Origin: an uncultured Prevotella sp. | GTDB taxonomy: Bacteria > Bacteroidota > Bacteroidia > Bacteroidales > Bacteroidaceae | Length of the DNA: 44,630 nt | Reading direction: 5' to 3' | Assembly: GCA_937892695.1 (NCBI GenBank) | Contig: CALBJK010000072.1 | Location: 1-44,630, forward strand | In this document: positions 16,738 to 25,269 of the stretch, in pieces | Layout of the letters: every line of letters starts with the position of its first letter | How positions within the stretch are numbered: position 1 is the stretch's first letter | The notes under the pieces: generated by a model | Seen by the model: only the letters and a program-made list of their open reading frames with translations | The model's database searches: none | Told to the model about the DNA's origin: nothing | Translations under genes and position numbers: made by a program

Positions 16738-18462
16738 TTATTTAGTTATTTTTTCTTCTACCATCTTTACAATCGCGGCTTCGGCCTGCTCGGCCTCGGC
16801 TGCGATTCTGTCGGCTTCGGCTACCATAGCATCGGCACGATTGCGGTCGGAGAGCGACGCTGCGTTGATCTTGACATTCATGCCTGCTCCCAGCACTGCG
16901 GCATGGGCGGCAAGAGCACCCACTCCAGCATCGGAGACGCTGTTGGGATTGCCTGTCTCGACCATTGCACGACAAAGACCGAATACTTTGACCGAAGCCT
17001 TCATCGTCTCTAAAGGTACTTCTGTAGCGAAAAGCGTAGCACTCTGTATTGCTTCATTGCGCAGCCGTTTCTCTTCATCGGTATTCCGGGGCATGCCGAA
17101 TGCGGCCATTATACGGTTGAATGCAACTGTGTCCTCGTCGACAAGACGGAGCAGTTCTTCCTGCATTTCCATCCCTTTTTCTGCCCATTTTGCAAACTCG
17201 TCCCATCGGTCGTCCCATCCGGGTTTGTGGCTCGACAGATTGGCGACCATCGTGGCCAGTGAAGCACCGAGCGCACCCATATAGGCCGATACAGAACCTC
17301 CGCCCGGAGCCGGAGATTCGCGGGCTGTCTCGTCGGCAAAGCCTTTGGCCGTCAGGTCGACAAGGCGTGTATGTTTCTTTTTGTCTGCTTCGAGAAGATA
17401 TTCAATAACCTTTTCTTCCGGATTGAACGGACGCAGGTCGCCCAGTCCCATCGACTTGACGGCAATCTTGATGATATCCTCTTTTGGTATGCCGTCAGAA
17501 CGGTGTTGCTTGGCCAGAAAGTAACGTCCGGCCTCGATAAGTGTACGCTCAGGAACAAGACCGACAATCTCCGTCCCCGTTACACGTAACCCTCTGTTTT
17601 CGGCACAGCGACACACTTCGTCAAATGCTTTGTGAAGCGGTGTGACATTGATATCAGTGATGTTCATCGAAACTTGGGCAATGCCATATTCCTCAATATA
17701 CCAGCCTATCGCTTTTGTGGCTTTGAGAGTGCCTGGGCGCATGATGACATGACCTTCGGCATCTATTTTTTTCTTTCCAGTAATGGGGTTGCCTTCGCGC
17801 TCGGGTCTGCCTTTCTCTCTCACGTCAAATGCGATGGCGTTGGCCCGGCGGGTTGAAGTCGTGTTAAGGTTGAAGTTTACCGCAATAAGGAAATCGCGTG
17901 CCCCGACCACCGTACAGCCAGTCTTGGCCACACGTTCGTCGAAAGGTCTGGCACCGAAATCGGGAGCTTCGTTTGCGTCAATCAGCCGTTCGGCTATGGC
18001 TTCATATTCACCCTTCCGGCATACGGCCAGATTGCGGCGTTCGGGTTTGAACGCCGCAGCCTCGTAGCAATAACACGGTATGGAAAGCTCGTCAGCGATG
18101 CGCTTGGCAAGCTCTCGTGATATTTCGGCACACTCTTCGAGAGTTATTCCGCTCACCGGAACAATTGGCAGTACGTCGGTAGCTCCTATGCGCGGATGAG
18201 CACCGTGATGCCTACGCATGTCTATCAGTTCGCCGGCCTTCTTCACAGCCCGGAATGCAGCTTCGGCCACGTCCTCGGGTCTGCCGACAAATGTTACCAC
18301 TGTACGGTTGGTGGCTTCACCCGGGTCAACGTCGAGCAGCTTGACACCTTCTACGCTTTCAACGGCATCTGTTATTTGCTTTATCACTCCCATGTCGCGC
18401 CCTTCACTGAAATTGGGCACACACTCCACTATCTGTCTTACTTTAGCCATAAGGTCATACAT
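16738..18462 (-). CDS. ftcD: Bifunctional glutamate formimidoyltransferase / formimidoyl-THF cyclodeaminase
   Basis: This fusion enzyme completes histidine breakdown. Its N-terminal part moves the formimino group from formiminoglutamate to tetrahydrofolate, and its C-terminal part cyclises the product and releases ammonia. Residues 1-320 are FTCD N-terminal and central domains, with ECVPNFSEGRD and the active-site His region RRHHGAHPRIGATDVLPI. Residues 370-574 are the cyclodeaminase domain, with SPAPGGGSVSAYMGALGASL. The 574-aa length is like animal FTCD. The ATG at 18462 is chosen because GGAAAC lies just before it; a TTG at 18474 or an ATG at 18450 are alternatives. It is the first gene of the hut operon. 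Confidence 0.94.
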   Translation of the reverse strand: MYDLMAKVRQIVECVPNFSEGRDMGVIKQITDAVESVEGVKLLDVDPGEATNRTVVTFVGRPEDVAEAAFRAVKKAGELIDMRRHHGAHPRIGATDVLPIVPVSGITLEECAEISRELAKRIADELSIPCYCYEAAAFKPERRNLAVCRKGEYEAIAERLIDANEAPDFGARPFDERVAKTGCTVVGARDFLIAVNFNLNTTSTRRANAIAFDVREKGRPEREGNPITGKKKIDAEGHVIMRPGTLKATKAIGWYIEEYGIAQVSMNITDINVTPLHKAFDEVCRCAENRGLRVTGTEIVGLVPERTLIEAGRYFLAKQHRSDGIPKEDIIKIAVKSMGLGDLRPFNPEEKVIEYLLEADKKKHTRLVDLTAKGFADETARESPAPGGGSVSAYMGALGASLATMVANLSSHKPGWDDRWDEFAKWAEKGMEMQEELLRLVDEDTVAFNRIMAAFGMPRNTDEEKRLRNEAIQSATLFATEVPLETMKASVKVFGLCRAMVETGNPNSVSDAGVGALAAHAAVLGAGMNVKINAASLSDRNRADAMVAEADRIAAEAEQAEAAIVKMVEEKITK

Positions 18463-18488
18463 GTTTGTTTCCAAAAATTCTTATGATG

Positions 18489-18520
18489 CAAAAATACTCA
18501 TTTCTGTCAACAGCGACAAA
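18489..18520 (-). promoter_or_regulatory. Putative hut operon promoter
   Basis: On the minus strand TTTG (18520-18517) and TATTTTTG (18496-18489) match the -33 and -7 consensus with a 20-base spacer. The -7 element lies 27 bases before the ftcD ATG. No operator for a known hut regulator is recognised. Confidence 0.6.
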
Positions 18521-18679
18521 GGAAATACAGAAAAACTTTTCTCAACGAAACATTATGGTCGGAAAGAATTCCATATATGTAATATGCTTCTCTTTTTGCA
18601 TGATGTAATAAAGTATAACCGTCCGATGATGACTTTACTTAAAAATAGTAAATTTCATTCTACTTACAAAAGTTTGGAT

Positions 18680-18687
18680 TAAATTTG
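18680..18687 (+). promoter_or_regulatory. Putative -7 element for the GH3-family gene
   Basis: TAAATTTG matches TAnnTTTG and lies 28 bases before the ATG at 18715. The -33 box is weak. Its position over the upstream in-frame ATG at 18685 argues that this earlier ATG is not used. The gap it shares with the divergent hut promoter (18463-18714) holds no gene. Confidence 0.5.
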
Positions 18688-18714
18688 CAATTTGTAAAGT
18701 ACAATAAATACGAA

Positions 18715-20229
18715 ATGAGCTTAACAGGCATTGCAGGTAAATTTTTTCTGCCTAGACAGAAAAAGTTGGAACGATACAACGATTATGCCGAGGCGTTGCA
18801 ACACAACGTCCTTCATCGGCTTGTCTGCCGTGCGAAATACACAGAATACGGACGCAACCATCTTTTCAACAATATTGCCAGCTACGACGATTTCGTGCGT
18901 AACGTTCCGGTGAATACATACGAGGAACTCAAGGACATGATTGACCGTATGCGTCATGGCGAAGCTAACGTTCTGTGGCCTGGCACGGTGAAGTGGTACG
19001 CCAAGTCGTCGGGAACTACCAATGATAAGAGCAAGTTCATTCCTGTCACCTCCGAAGGTCTTCACCGTATTCATTATCAGGGCGGAAGCGATGTTGTGGC
19101 TCTTTATCTGCGCAACAATCCTCATAGCCGTATGTTCGATGGCAAGGGTCTGATTCTCGGAGGCAGCCATTCACCCAATTACAATCTGCCGGGGAGTATA
19201 GTCGGTGACCTCAGTGCCATCCTTATAGAAAACATCAACCCTTTGGTCAATCTTGTGCGTGTGCCCAAGAAGCAGACGGCCCTGCTCAGCGACTTCGAAA
19301 TCAAGCGTGACCGGATAGCCCATGAGACACTTCACTCTGATGTTACCAATATTTCCGGCGTACCGTCTTGGATGCTGAGTGTTTTGGTAAGAGTGCTTGA
19401 AATATCCGGGAAAAAGACCATTGACGAGGTTTGGCCAAATCTGGAAGTATTCTTCCACGGCGGCATAGCCTTTACTCCTTACCGTAGTCAATATGAGAAG
19501 ATTATAAAGTCGCCGCGTATGCACTACATGGAGACTTACAATGCCAGTGAAGGTTTCTTCGGTATACAGGACGACCCGGCAGACAAGTCAATGCTGCTCA
19601 TGCTCGATTATGACGTGTTCTACGAGTTCATGCCCATGGACGAGTTTGGTACAGAAAACCCTACTGTCGTACCTATCTGGGGTGTGGAGAAAGGACGCAA
19701 TTATGCCATGCTTATTTCTACTTCGTGCGGATTATGGAGATACATGATTGGCGATACAGTCAAGTTCACTTCCACAAATCCCTACAAATTCGTAATAACC
19801 GGCCGCACACGATACTTCATAAATGCTTTTGGCGAAGAACTGATACAGGACAATGCCGAGAAAGGTCTCGAATATGCCTGCGAGAAGACCGGAGCTGAAA
19901 TAAGCGAGTATACTGCTGCACCAGTGTTCATGGACAGCGACGCGAAGTGCCGCCACCAGTGGGTTATAGAGTTTGCTAAAGACCCTGACGACATGCAACG
20001 GTTTGCCGATATCCTCGACCGGCGCCTACAGGAGCTAAACAGTGACTATGAAGCCAAACGGTTTCACAACATAACCTTACAACATCTGGAAATAGTAAAA
20101 GCGCGTAAGGGACTATTCAACGACTGGCTCAAATCTAAAAACAAGTTGGGCGGTCAGCATAAAGTTCCTCGCCTTATGAACGACCGTAAAGTAATAGACA
20201 GTATCCTGTCGATGAACAAAGAGAGATAA
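18715..20229 (+). CDS. GH3 (auxin-responsive promoter) family acyl-adenylating enzyme
   Basis: The 504-aa product belongs to the GH3 family of the adenylate-forming superfamily, known from plants as acyl-acid-amido synthetases that join hormones to amino acids. Visible signatures are the nucleotide-binding loop KWYAKSSGTTNDKSKFIP (about residues 95-112), then YMETYNASEGFFGIQDD, and LWRYMIGDTVKFTS before the C-terminal domain (FVITGRTRYFINAFGEEL). Bacteroidetes members are widespread but have no established substrate. The gene is divergent from the hut operon. The start at 18715 is supported by the -7 element overlapping the earlier ATG. Which acid and amine it joins, if any, cannot be read from the sequence. 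Confidence 0.9.
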   Translation: MSLTGIAGKFFLPRQKKLERYNDYAEALQHNVLHRLVCRAKYTEYGRNHLFNNIASYDDFVRNVPVNTYEELKDMIDRMRHGEANVLWPGTVKWYAKSSGTTNDKSKFIPVTSEGLHRIHYQGGSDVVALYLRNNPHSRMFDGKGLILGGSHSPNYNLPGSIVGDLSAILIENINPLVNLVRVPKKQTALLSDFEIKRDRIAHETLHSDVTNISGVPSWMLSVLVRVLEISGKKTIDEVWPNLEVFFHGGIAFTPYRSQYEKIIKSPRMHYMETYNASEGFFGIQDDPADKSMLLMLDYDVFYEFMPMDEFGTENPTVVPIWGVEKGRNYAMLISTSCGLWRYMIGDTVKFTSTNPYKFVITGRTRYFINAFGEELIQDNAEKGLEYACEKTGAEISEYTAAPVFMDSDAKCRHQWVIEFAKDPDDMQRFADILDRRLQELNSDYEAKRFHNITLQHLEIVKARKGLFNDWLKSKNKLGGQHKVPRLMNDRKVIDSILSMNKER

Positions 20230-20334
20230 ACATCCTTAAAATTCTGGGAAGGCACGCAACGACATTTGTCGAAGATTTCTTAAATTGACAATACGAAGCC
20301 ACCGCTATAAAATGAATATACGGATTACTGAGAC

Positions 20335-22416
20335 ATGAAGAAAAAGAAAATCTTACATACTATAAATAAACATAGAAGGATTATCCTCCTGAATCTGCGT
20401 CTCGGCTTTCTGCCGCTGCTATGTATCGTTGCCATAGCCGCCGGAGTTGTGTCATGCGCCCGTATGGGACAACCCGACGGAGGATGGTATGACGAAACTC
20501 CTCCTCAGGTGGTGAGCGCATCGCCAAAGGATGGTTCTACTGGGGTAAAGACCAGAAAGGTGAGCATTCTCTTCAGCGAATACGTGAAAATAGACAATGC
20601 CACAGAAAAAGTAGTAGTGTCGCCGCCGCAGATAGAGATGCCGGAAATAAAGACAGCAGGTAAACGGGTAGAGGTGGAACTGAAAGATACTCTCAAACCG
20701 GACATTACCTACACTGTCGACTTTAGCGATGCCATTTCCGACAATAATGAAGGCAACCCTCTCGGCAATTACACCTATAGCTTTTCCACAGGAAGCGTCA
20801 TAGATACGCTTCAGGTGGCTGGCTATGTGCTTGAGTCGGAAAACCTCGAACCTGTCAAGGGCATTCTCGTAGGTCTGTACAGCGAAATGGACGATTCGGC
20901 TTTTGTAAAACGTCCGATGTTGCGAGTGGCCCGTACCGACAGTCAGGGCAAGTTTATCATAAAAGGAGTCGCTCCCGGAAAATATCGTATCTATGCCCTT
21001 CAGGATGCTGACGGCAACTACTGCTTCAACCAGAAAAGCGAGAAGATAGCATTCTCACGCGACACCATAATCCCGTCGTTCAAGCCGGATATACGACAGG
21101 ACACCACTTGGCTTGATTCCCTTCGCATAAAGAGCATAGCGCAGGTGGGCTACACCCACTTTTTACCAGATGATATTGTGCTGCGCGCCTTTACCGAGAC
21201 ACAGACAGACCGTCATCTGCTCAAATCAGACCGATCCGAACCAGACCACTTTTCCATTTTTTTCAGTTATGGCAGTGACACATTGCCTACTTTGCGCGGA
21301 CTGAACTTCAACGCCGATAAGGCGTTTTTAATAGAACAGTCTATGCGGCGCGACACCATCACTTACTGGTTGCGCGACACAGCACTGGTCAATCAGGATA
21401 CGCTTGACATAGAGTTGCGTTACATGGCTTCCGATACGCTCGGTGTGCTCCGTCCTCAGACCGACACACTCCAGATTCTGTCCAAACAGCCATACGAACG
21501 GCGAATAAAGCAGAAGCAGAAAGACTTTGAAGAATGGGAGAAGAAACAGAAGCGCAACAAGAAGCGTGGCGAAGCATACGACTCTATAATGCCAACGGAA
21601 TCTCTCAAGTGCAACATGAACGCTCCTTCGTCGCTCGACCCTGACAAAAACATAGGATTCGAGTTTGCCACTCCTATAGCTTCTTTAGACACCGCCAAAA
21701 TCCATCTATACTCCAGGCATGATACGCTATGGTACAAGGCTCCGTTCGAAATAGACGAAATTACCGACACGACATCCGTCAAAACCGAATTTCCATGCCG
21801 CCGACGATATATTCTCAGAGGTGAATGGCGACCTGACATAGAGTACAGTCTTGAAATAGATTCGGCCGCCTTCACAGATATCTACGGAAAAGTGTCGGAA
21901 AAGATTAAACAAGGATTCAAAGTACGTTCTATGGACGACTACAGCAGCCTCATGCTCAACATTGAAGGTATTTCTGGCGTGCCGATGATAGTACAGCTTC
22001 TTGACGGTCAGGACAAGACGGTCAAGCAAGTGCGTACCAACGGCCCTACAGCCCAGTTCTTCTATGTAAATCCGGGAAAGTATTATGTCCGGCTTATAGT
22101 CGACAGCAACGGCAACGGGCAGTGGGACACAGGCAACTATGCCACCGGTCTGCAGCCAGAGTCGGTCTACTACTATCCGGAAGAGATAGAATGTCGTGCC
22201 AAATGGGATGTGACTCAAAACTGGAATCCCACGTCAATCCCGCTTCAGAGCCAGAAACCTTCAGCTATAACTAAGCAGAAAGGCGAGCAAAAGAAGAAAA
22301 TAAGAATGCGCAATATTGAGCGTGCACGACAGCTTGGCATCGTCTATCCTGGTGATGAAAGCTTATCGGATAAGGCAGTCAAGAAAAATGGCGAAACAGG
22401 CAAAAAGGGAAAATAA
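20335..22416 (+). CDS. Ig-like (SbsA/Big_5) domain lipoprotein
   Basis: The 693-aa protein has a long basic N-terminus and then a lipoprotein signal (lipobox GVVSC, C41). An Ig-like Big_5 domain follows (about residues 55-155: PPQVVSASPKDGSTGV, YTVDFSDAI, YSFSTG). A carboxypeptidase-regulatory-like beta domain lies at about 160-240 (VAGYVLESENLEPVKG, GKFIIKGVAPGKYRIYAL). A large unassigned region contains a Lys/Arg/Glu-rich stretch near 388-415, and the tail is Lys-rich. This family is common in Bacteroidetes as a single envelope protein of unknown role. It is followed after 41 bases by a DUF3108 gene, so the two likely form an operon. Confidence 0.85.
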   Translation: MKKKKILHTINKHRRIILLNLRLGFLPLLCIVAIAAGVVSCARMGQPDGGWYDETPPQVVSASPKDGSTGVKTRKVSILFSEYVKIDNATEKVVVSPPQIEMPEIKTAGKRVEVELKDTLKPDITYTVDFSDAISDNNEGNPLGNYTYSFSTGSVIDTLQVAGYVLESENLEPVKGILVGLYSEMDDSAFVKRPMLRVARTDSQGKFIIKGVAPGKYRIYALQDADGNYCFNQKSEKIAFSRDTIIPSFKPDIRQDTTWLDSLRIKSIAQVGYTHFLPDDIVLRAFTETQTDRHLLKSDRSEPDHFSIFFSYGSDTLPTLRGLNFNADKAFLIEQSMRRDTITYWLRDTALVNQDTLDIELRYMASDTLGVLRPQTDTLQILSKQPYERRIKQKQKDFEEWEKKQKRNKKRGEAYDSIMPTESLKCNMNAPSSLDPDKNIGFEFATPIASLDTAKIHLYSRHDTLWYKAPFEIDEITDTTSVKTEFPCRRRYILRGEWRPDIEYSLEIDSAAFTDIYGKVSEKIKQGFKVRSMDDYSSLMLNIEGISGVPMIVQLLDGQDKTVKQVRTNGPTAQFFYVNPGKYYVRLIVDSNGNGQWDTGNYATGLQPESVYYYPEEIECRAKWDVTQNWNPTSIPLQSQKPSAITKQKGEQKKKIRMRNIERARQLGIVYPGDESLSDKAVKKNGETGKKGK

Positions 22417-22457
22417 CACAAAATAATAATGACAGTAATGCGAAAAACGACAAAACA

Positions 22458-23270
22458 ATGATTAAGAATTTGAGAATAATTGCAGCCACGATAGCTTTGC
22501 TGTTTGCATCTGTGGCAGGAGCGCAGTGCGAATTCCGCAACACTGCTTTCAAGTCGGGCGAATACCTGTCCTACAACCTTTATTACAATTGGAAATTCGT
22601 TTGGGTAAAGGCGGGTACAGCTTCTATGTCTACTGTCCAGAGTCAATACCGTGGCCGGCAGGCCTATCGGGCTTCGCTCATCACGCGTACAAACAGCAGT
22701 CTCGACAAAGTGTTCATGATGCGCGATACGCTATTATGTTATAGCAGTCTGCAGATGGAACCGCTTTACTTCAGAAAAGGTGCGCGCGAAGGCGGACGCT
22801 ACACCGTTGACGAGGTGTTCTACAGCTACCCTGACGGACGCTGCCACCTACGGCTCCATCGTAAGAAGAACGACGGGTCACATACGTGGAAAAACATCGT
22901 CAGTCACCAGTGCACCTTCGACATGCTCAATATTTTCCTCCGGGCACGTTCGTTTAACCCTACCGGATGGAATAAGGGCAAAGAGGTACATTTTCCTATG
23001 GCTGACGGGAAAAACACCAATCCGGCCATGATAAAATATCGTGGCAAGGCCACCATTAAGGCCGATAACGGCATAAAGTACCGCTGTCTGCAACTGTCCT
23101 ACATGGAGAAAGAAAATGGAAAGTACAAGGAAATAGTACGTTTCTACGTCAGCGATGACAGTAACCACATTCCTGTACGTCTCGACATGTTCCTCAAGTT
23201 CGGTTCGGCCAAGGCTTTCCTTATAGGGATGAAGGGACTGTGCAATCCGGTCTCTTCGCGCGTGAAATGA
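22458..23270 (+). CDS. DUF3108 domain-containing exported protein
   Basis: The 270-aa protein starts with a signal peptide (IIAATIALLFASVAGA, then QCEF). The mature part has the DUF3108 pattern: GEYLSYNLYYNWKFVWVKAGTA near the start, RTNSSLDKVFMMRDTLLCY, and the end IPVRLDMFLKFGSAKAFL. DUF3108 proteins are beta-rich envelope proteins; the family function is not established. It lies 41 bases after the Ig-like lipoprotein gene and ends just before a strong terminator, so it closes the operon. Confidence 0.88.
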   Translation: MIKNLRIIAATIALLFASVAGAQCEFRNTAFKSGEYLSYNLYYNWKFVWVKAGTASMSTVQSQYRGRQAYRASLITRTNSSLDKVFMMRDTLLCYSSLQMEPLYFRKGAREGGRYTVDEVFYSYPDGRCHLRLHRKKNDGSHTWKNIVSHQCTFDMLNIFLRARSFNPTGWNKGKEVHFPMADGKNTNPAMIKYRGKATIKADNGIKYRCLQLSYMEKENGKYKEIVRFYVSDDSNHIPVRLDMFLKFGSAKAFLIGMKGLCNPVSSRVK

Positions 23271-23296
23271 CATACAGAGACCTTACTCATTGTAAA

Positions 23297-23345
23297 AAAA
23301 GCCATTCGGAATCATAACAACATATTATGACTCCGAATGGCTTTT
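23297..23345 (+). terminator. Rho-independent terminator after the DUF3108 gene
   Basis: GCCATTCGGAATCATAA (23301-23317) pairs with TTATGACTCCGAATGGC (23325-23341) with one mismatch. It is preceded by an A run and followed by TTTTATTTTTA, so it can serve both strands. Confidence 0.85.
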
Positions 23346-23443
23346 ATTTTTACTAAATCCGTCTTGCTTTAGTGTTCTATTTTATTTTCAAGGTACTGAT
23401 CATTACTTGTTCTTGTAAACCCGACAGCCAGATACGGTTCGGT

Positions 23444-24070
23444 TTATTTCTCCATCTTTTTCAGATATTCGGCGAGTTGTTCTACTGCCTTGGCGCGATG
23501 CGAAATCTTGTTCTTCACGTCTGTTCCTAATTCAGCGAATGTACCATCATAGCCTTCTGGCTTAAATACCGGATCATATCCGAATCCGTCCGTGCCGTGG
23601 CGTTCGGTAGTGATTGTTCCTTCTACTTCCCCATGGAAGAGCTGTCGGTTCATTGTCTTTACGTAAGGCACATTGCGCATGTGTTTCGGTGCATCGTTGG
23701 TAGTGATAAGACATATCACGGTTCTGAAACGGGCTTTGCGGTCTTCCCTGCCTTCCATTTCATGCAACAGTTTGTTGACATTGGCATTTGTGTCGTGGCC
23801 TGCTCCGGCATATCGTGCCGTATGAACACCTGGCGCACCTCCCAGAGCATCGACTTCCAGTCCCGTGTCATCGGCGAAACAGTCTATGTGGTATTTGTTG
23901 AACACGTAGGACGCTTTTTCTATTGCGTTGTATTCTAGAGTATTGCCGGTCTCAGGAATATCGTCATGACACCCTATGTCGGCCAGACTCATTATTTCGA
24001 ACTTGTCTCCCAGAATATCCCGTATTTCTTCGAGCTTGTGAGCATTATTAGTGGCGAATACTATTTTCAT
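23444..24070 (-). CDS. rdgB: Non-canonical purine NTP pyrophosphatase (RdgB/HAM1)
   Basis: This enzyme hydrolyses ITP, dITP and XTP to monophosphates, keeping deaminated purines out of DNA and RNA. The 208-aa length is typical. Motifs: [12 protein letters not shown] (substrate loop with the conserved T/S-x-N-x-x-K), [20 protein letters not shown] (catalytic aspartates and base-binding region), GFGYDPVF and SHRAKA near the C-terminus. It starts 20 bases after the YitT-family gene and is probably co-transcribed with it. Nothing unusual was seen. Confidence 0.95.
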   Translation of the reverse strand: MKIVFATNNAHKLEEIRDILGDKFEIMSLADIGCHDDIPETGNTLEYNAIEKASYVFNKYHIDCFADDTGLEVDALGGAPGVHTARYAGAGHDTNANVNKLLHEMEGREDRKARFRTVICLITTNDAPKHMRNVPYVKTMNRQLFHGEVEGTITTERHGTDGFGYDPVFKPEGYDGTFAELGTDVKNKISHRAKAVEQLAEYLKKMEK

Positions 24071-24090
24071 ATTTATGTCCTTTTATTACT

Positions 24091-25086
24091 TTATTGGGCT
24101 TTGTCTTTCGCAGACGTAGTGAGCTTGTCTGCACTTTTCCTTTTGTTTTCGATTGCCTTCTTGTCTATTCTCCTTATCTTTACTTTTATCTTGTCGAACC
24201 CTTCTCCGTACGTGCCTATGACGCTGCCTTGGCTGACGAAAGCTGTCGGGTCAATCATTTTTATTATGCGGAAAACTTGTACACTTTCAGTCTTCTTTGT
24301 TATTACGCAGATAACTTTCACTTCATTTCCCGTATACCATCCGTGACCGTCCAGAATAGTTATACCGCGCCCTATTTCCGAACTGATGGCCTTGGATATT
24401 TCTTCATAGTGTTTGGAGAAAATGAGGAACTGAACAGATTCGCGGCGGGCGTTCATCACATAGTCCAGCATGAAGCATTCTATTCCGATGGTACATAGTC
24501 CGAAAACAACTTTGTGGCAACGTTCTATGATGTCGCCGAACGACGGCACGAAGAGACTGCTGCCAATGATGAGGAGATCTATGCCGATGAGCACCTGGCC
24601 GAGCGAGAAGTCGTGATATTTGTTTACCACAGCCGCCACGATGTCGGTGCCGCCCGTCGAACCGTTATGCAGGAAAACTATGGCCAACGACGTTCCTGTA
24701 AGGCAGCAGCCGATGATGAGCGACATGAAGTCTTGACCCGGCCCGAGGAGCTGCACGAACGAGCCGTCGGGTTGTTGCACTATCTTCTGAGCCAGCCACA
24801 GCAAGAACGACAGCATCACAATGGCGTAGATGGTCTTGAAAAGGAAACGGAAGCCGAGTATCTTCAATGCCACCACCAACAGAGCAGCATTTATAAGGAA
24901 ATAGCTGTACTCAATGGGAATCTTCGTAGCATAGAAAATCAAGGCCGAAAGACCCGTCACACCTCCCGTCACGATTTCGTAGGGCAAGAGAAACACTGTC
25001 CATGCAAAGGCGTAGAGCATCAGTCCCAAGGTTATGAAAACATAATCTTGCACCTCATTGAGGATTTTCCTGTTGTCGTTAGTCAT
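24091..25086 (-). CDS. YitT-family membrane protein
   Basis: The 331-aa protein has about five or six hydrophobic segments in residues 15-190 (VFITLGLMLYAFAWTVFLLP, YFLINAALLVVALKILGF, LLWLAQ and others) with the family motif GGVTGLSALIFY. A cytoplasmic DUF2179 domain follows (about residues 235-300: GRGITILDGHGWYTG, VICVITKKTESVQVFRIIK). A Lys-rich tail ends the protein. Family members are integral membrane proteins of unknown transport substrate. It lies between leuS and rdgB on the same strand, 20 bases ahead of rdgB. Confidence 0.88.
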   Translation of the reverse strand: MTNDNRKILNEVQDYVFITLGLMLYAFAWTVFLLPYEIVTGGVTGLSALIFYATKIPIEYSYFLINAALLVVALKILGFRFLFKTIYAIVMLSFLLWLAQKIVQQPDGSFVQLLGPGQDFMSLIIGCCLTGTSLAIVFLHNGSTGGTDIVAAVVNKYHDFSLGQVLIGIDLLIIGSSLFVPSFGDIIERCHKVVFGLCTIGIECFMLDYVMNARRESVQFLIFSKHYEEISKAISSEIGRGITILDGHGWYTGNEVKVICVITKKTESVQVFRIIKMIDPTAFVSQGSVIGTYGEGFDKIKVKIRRIDKKAIENKRKSADKLTTSAKDKAQ

Positions 25087-25105
25087 AATAAAAAAATAGT
25101 TCCTT

Positions 25106-25135
25106 CCTGATTTCTTTCCTTAAAGAAGAATCAGG
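25106..25135 (-). terminator. Probable terminator after leuS
   Basis: Read on the minus strand, CCTGAT pairs with ATCAGG and TTCTTT with AAAGAA, forming a stem with a two-base bulge. CTATTTTTTTATT follows at about 25098-25087. The rest of the 25087-25269 gap shows no gene. Confidence 0.5.
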
Positions 25136-25269
25136 TATGTTCAATGAAAAGCTTGTCTACTTTCCGCTTTCCTTGTGACATTCCTGTTCTTCAATGTCAT
25201 TATTTCTCTCCATCCTTGGGGTATCCGTAGATTTTCCCCTGAAAAGAGACGGGGAAACGACATACCGGC

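Noticed and set aside
18685..18714. Earlier in-frame start for the GH3 gene
   Set aside because: This ATG falls within the putative -7 element, so a transcript from that promoter cannot contain it.
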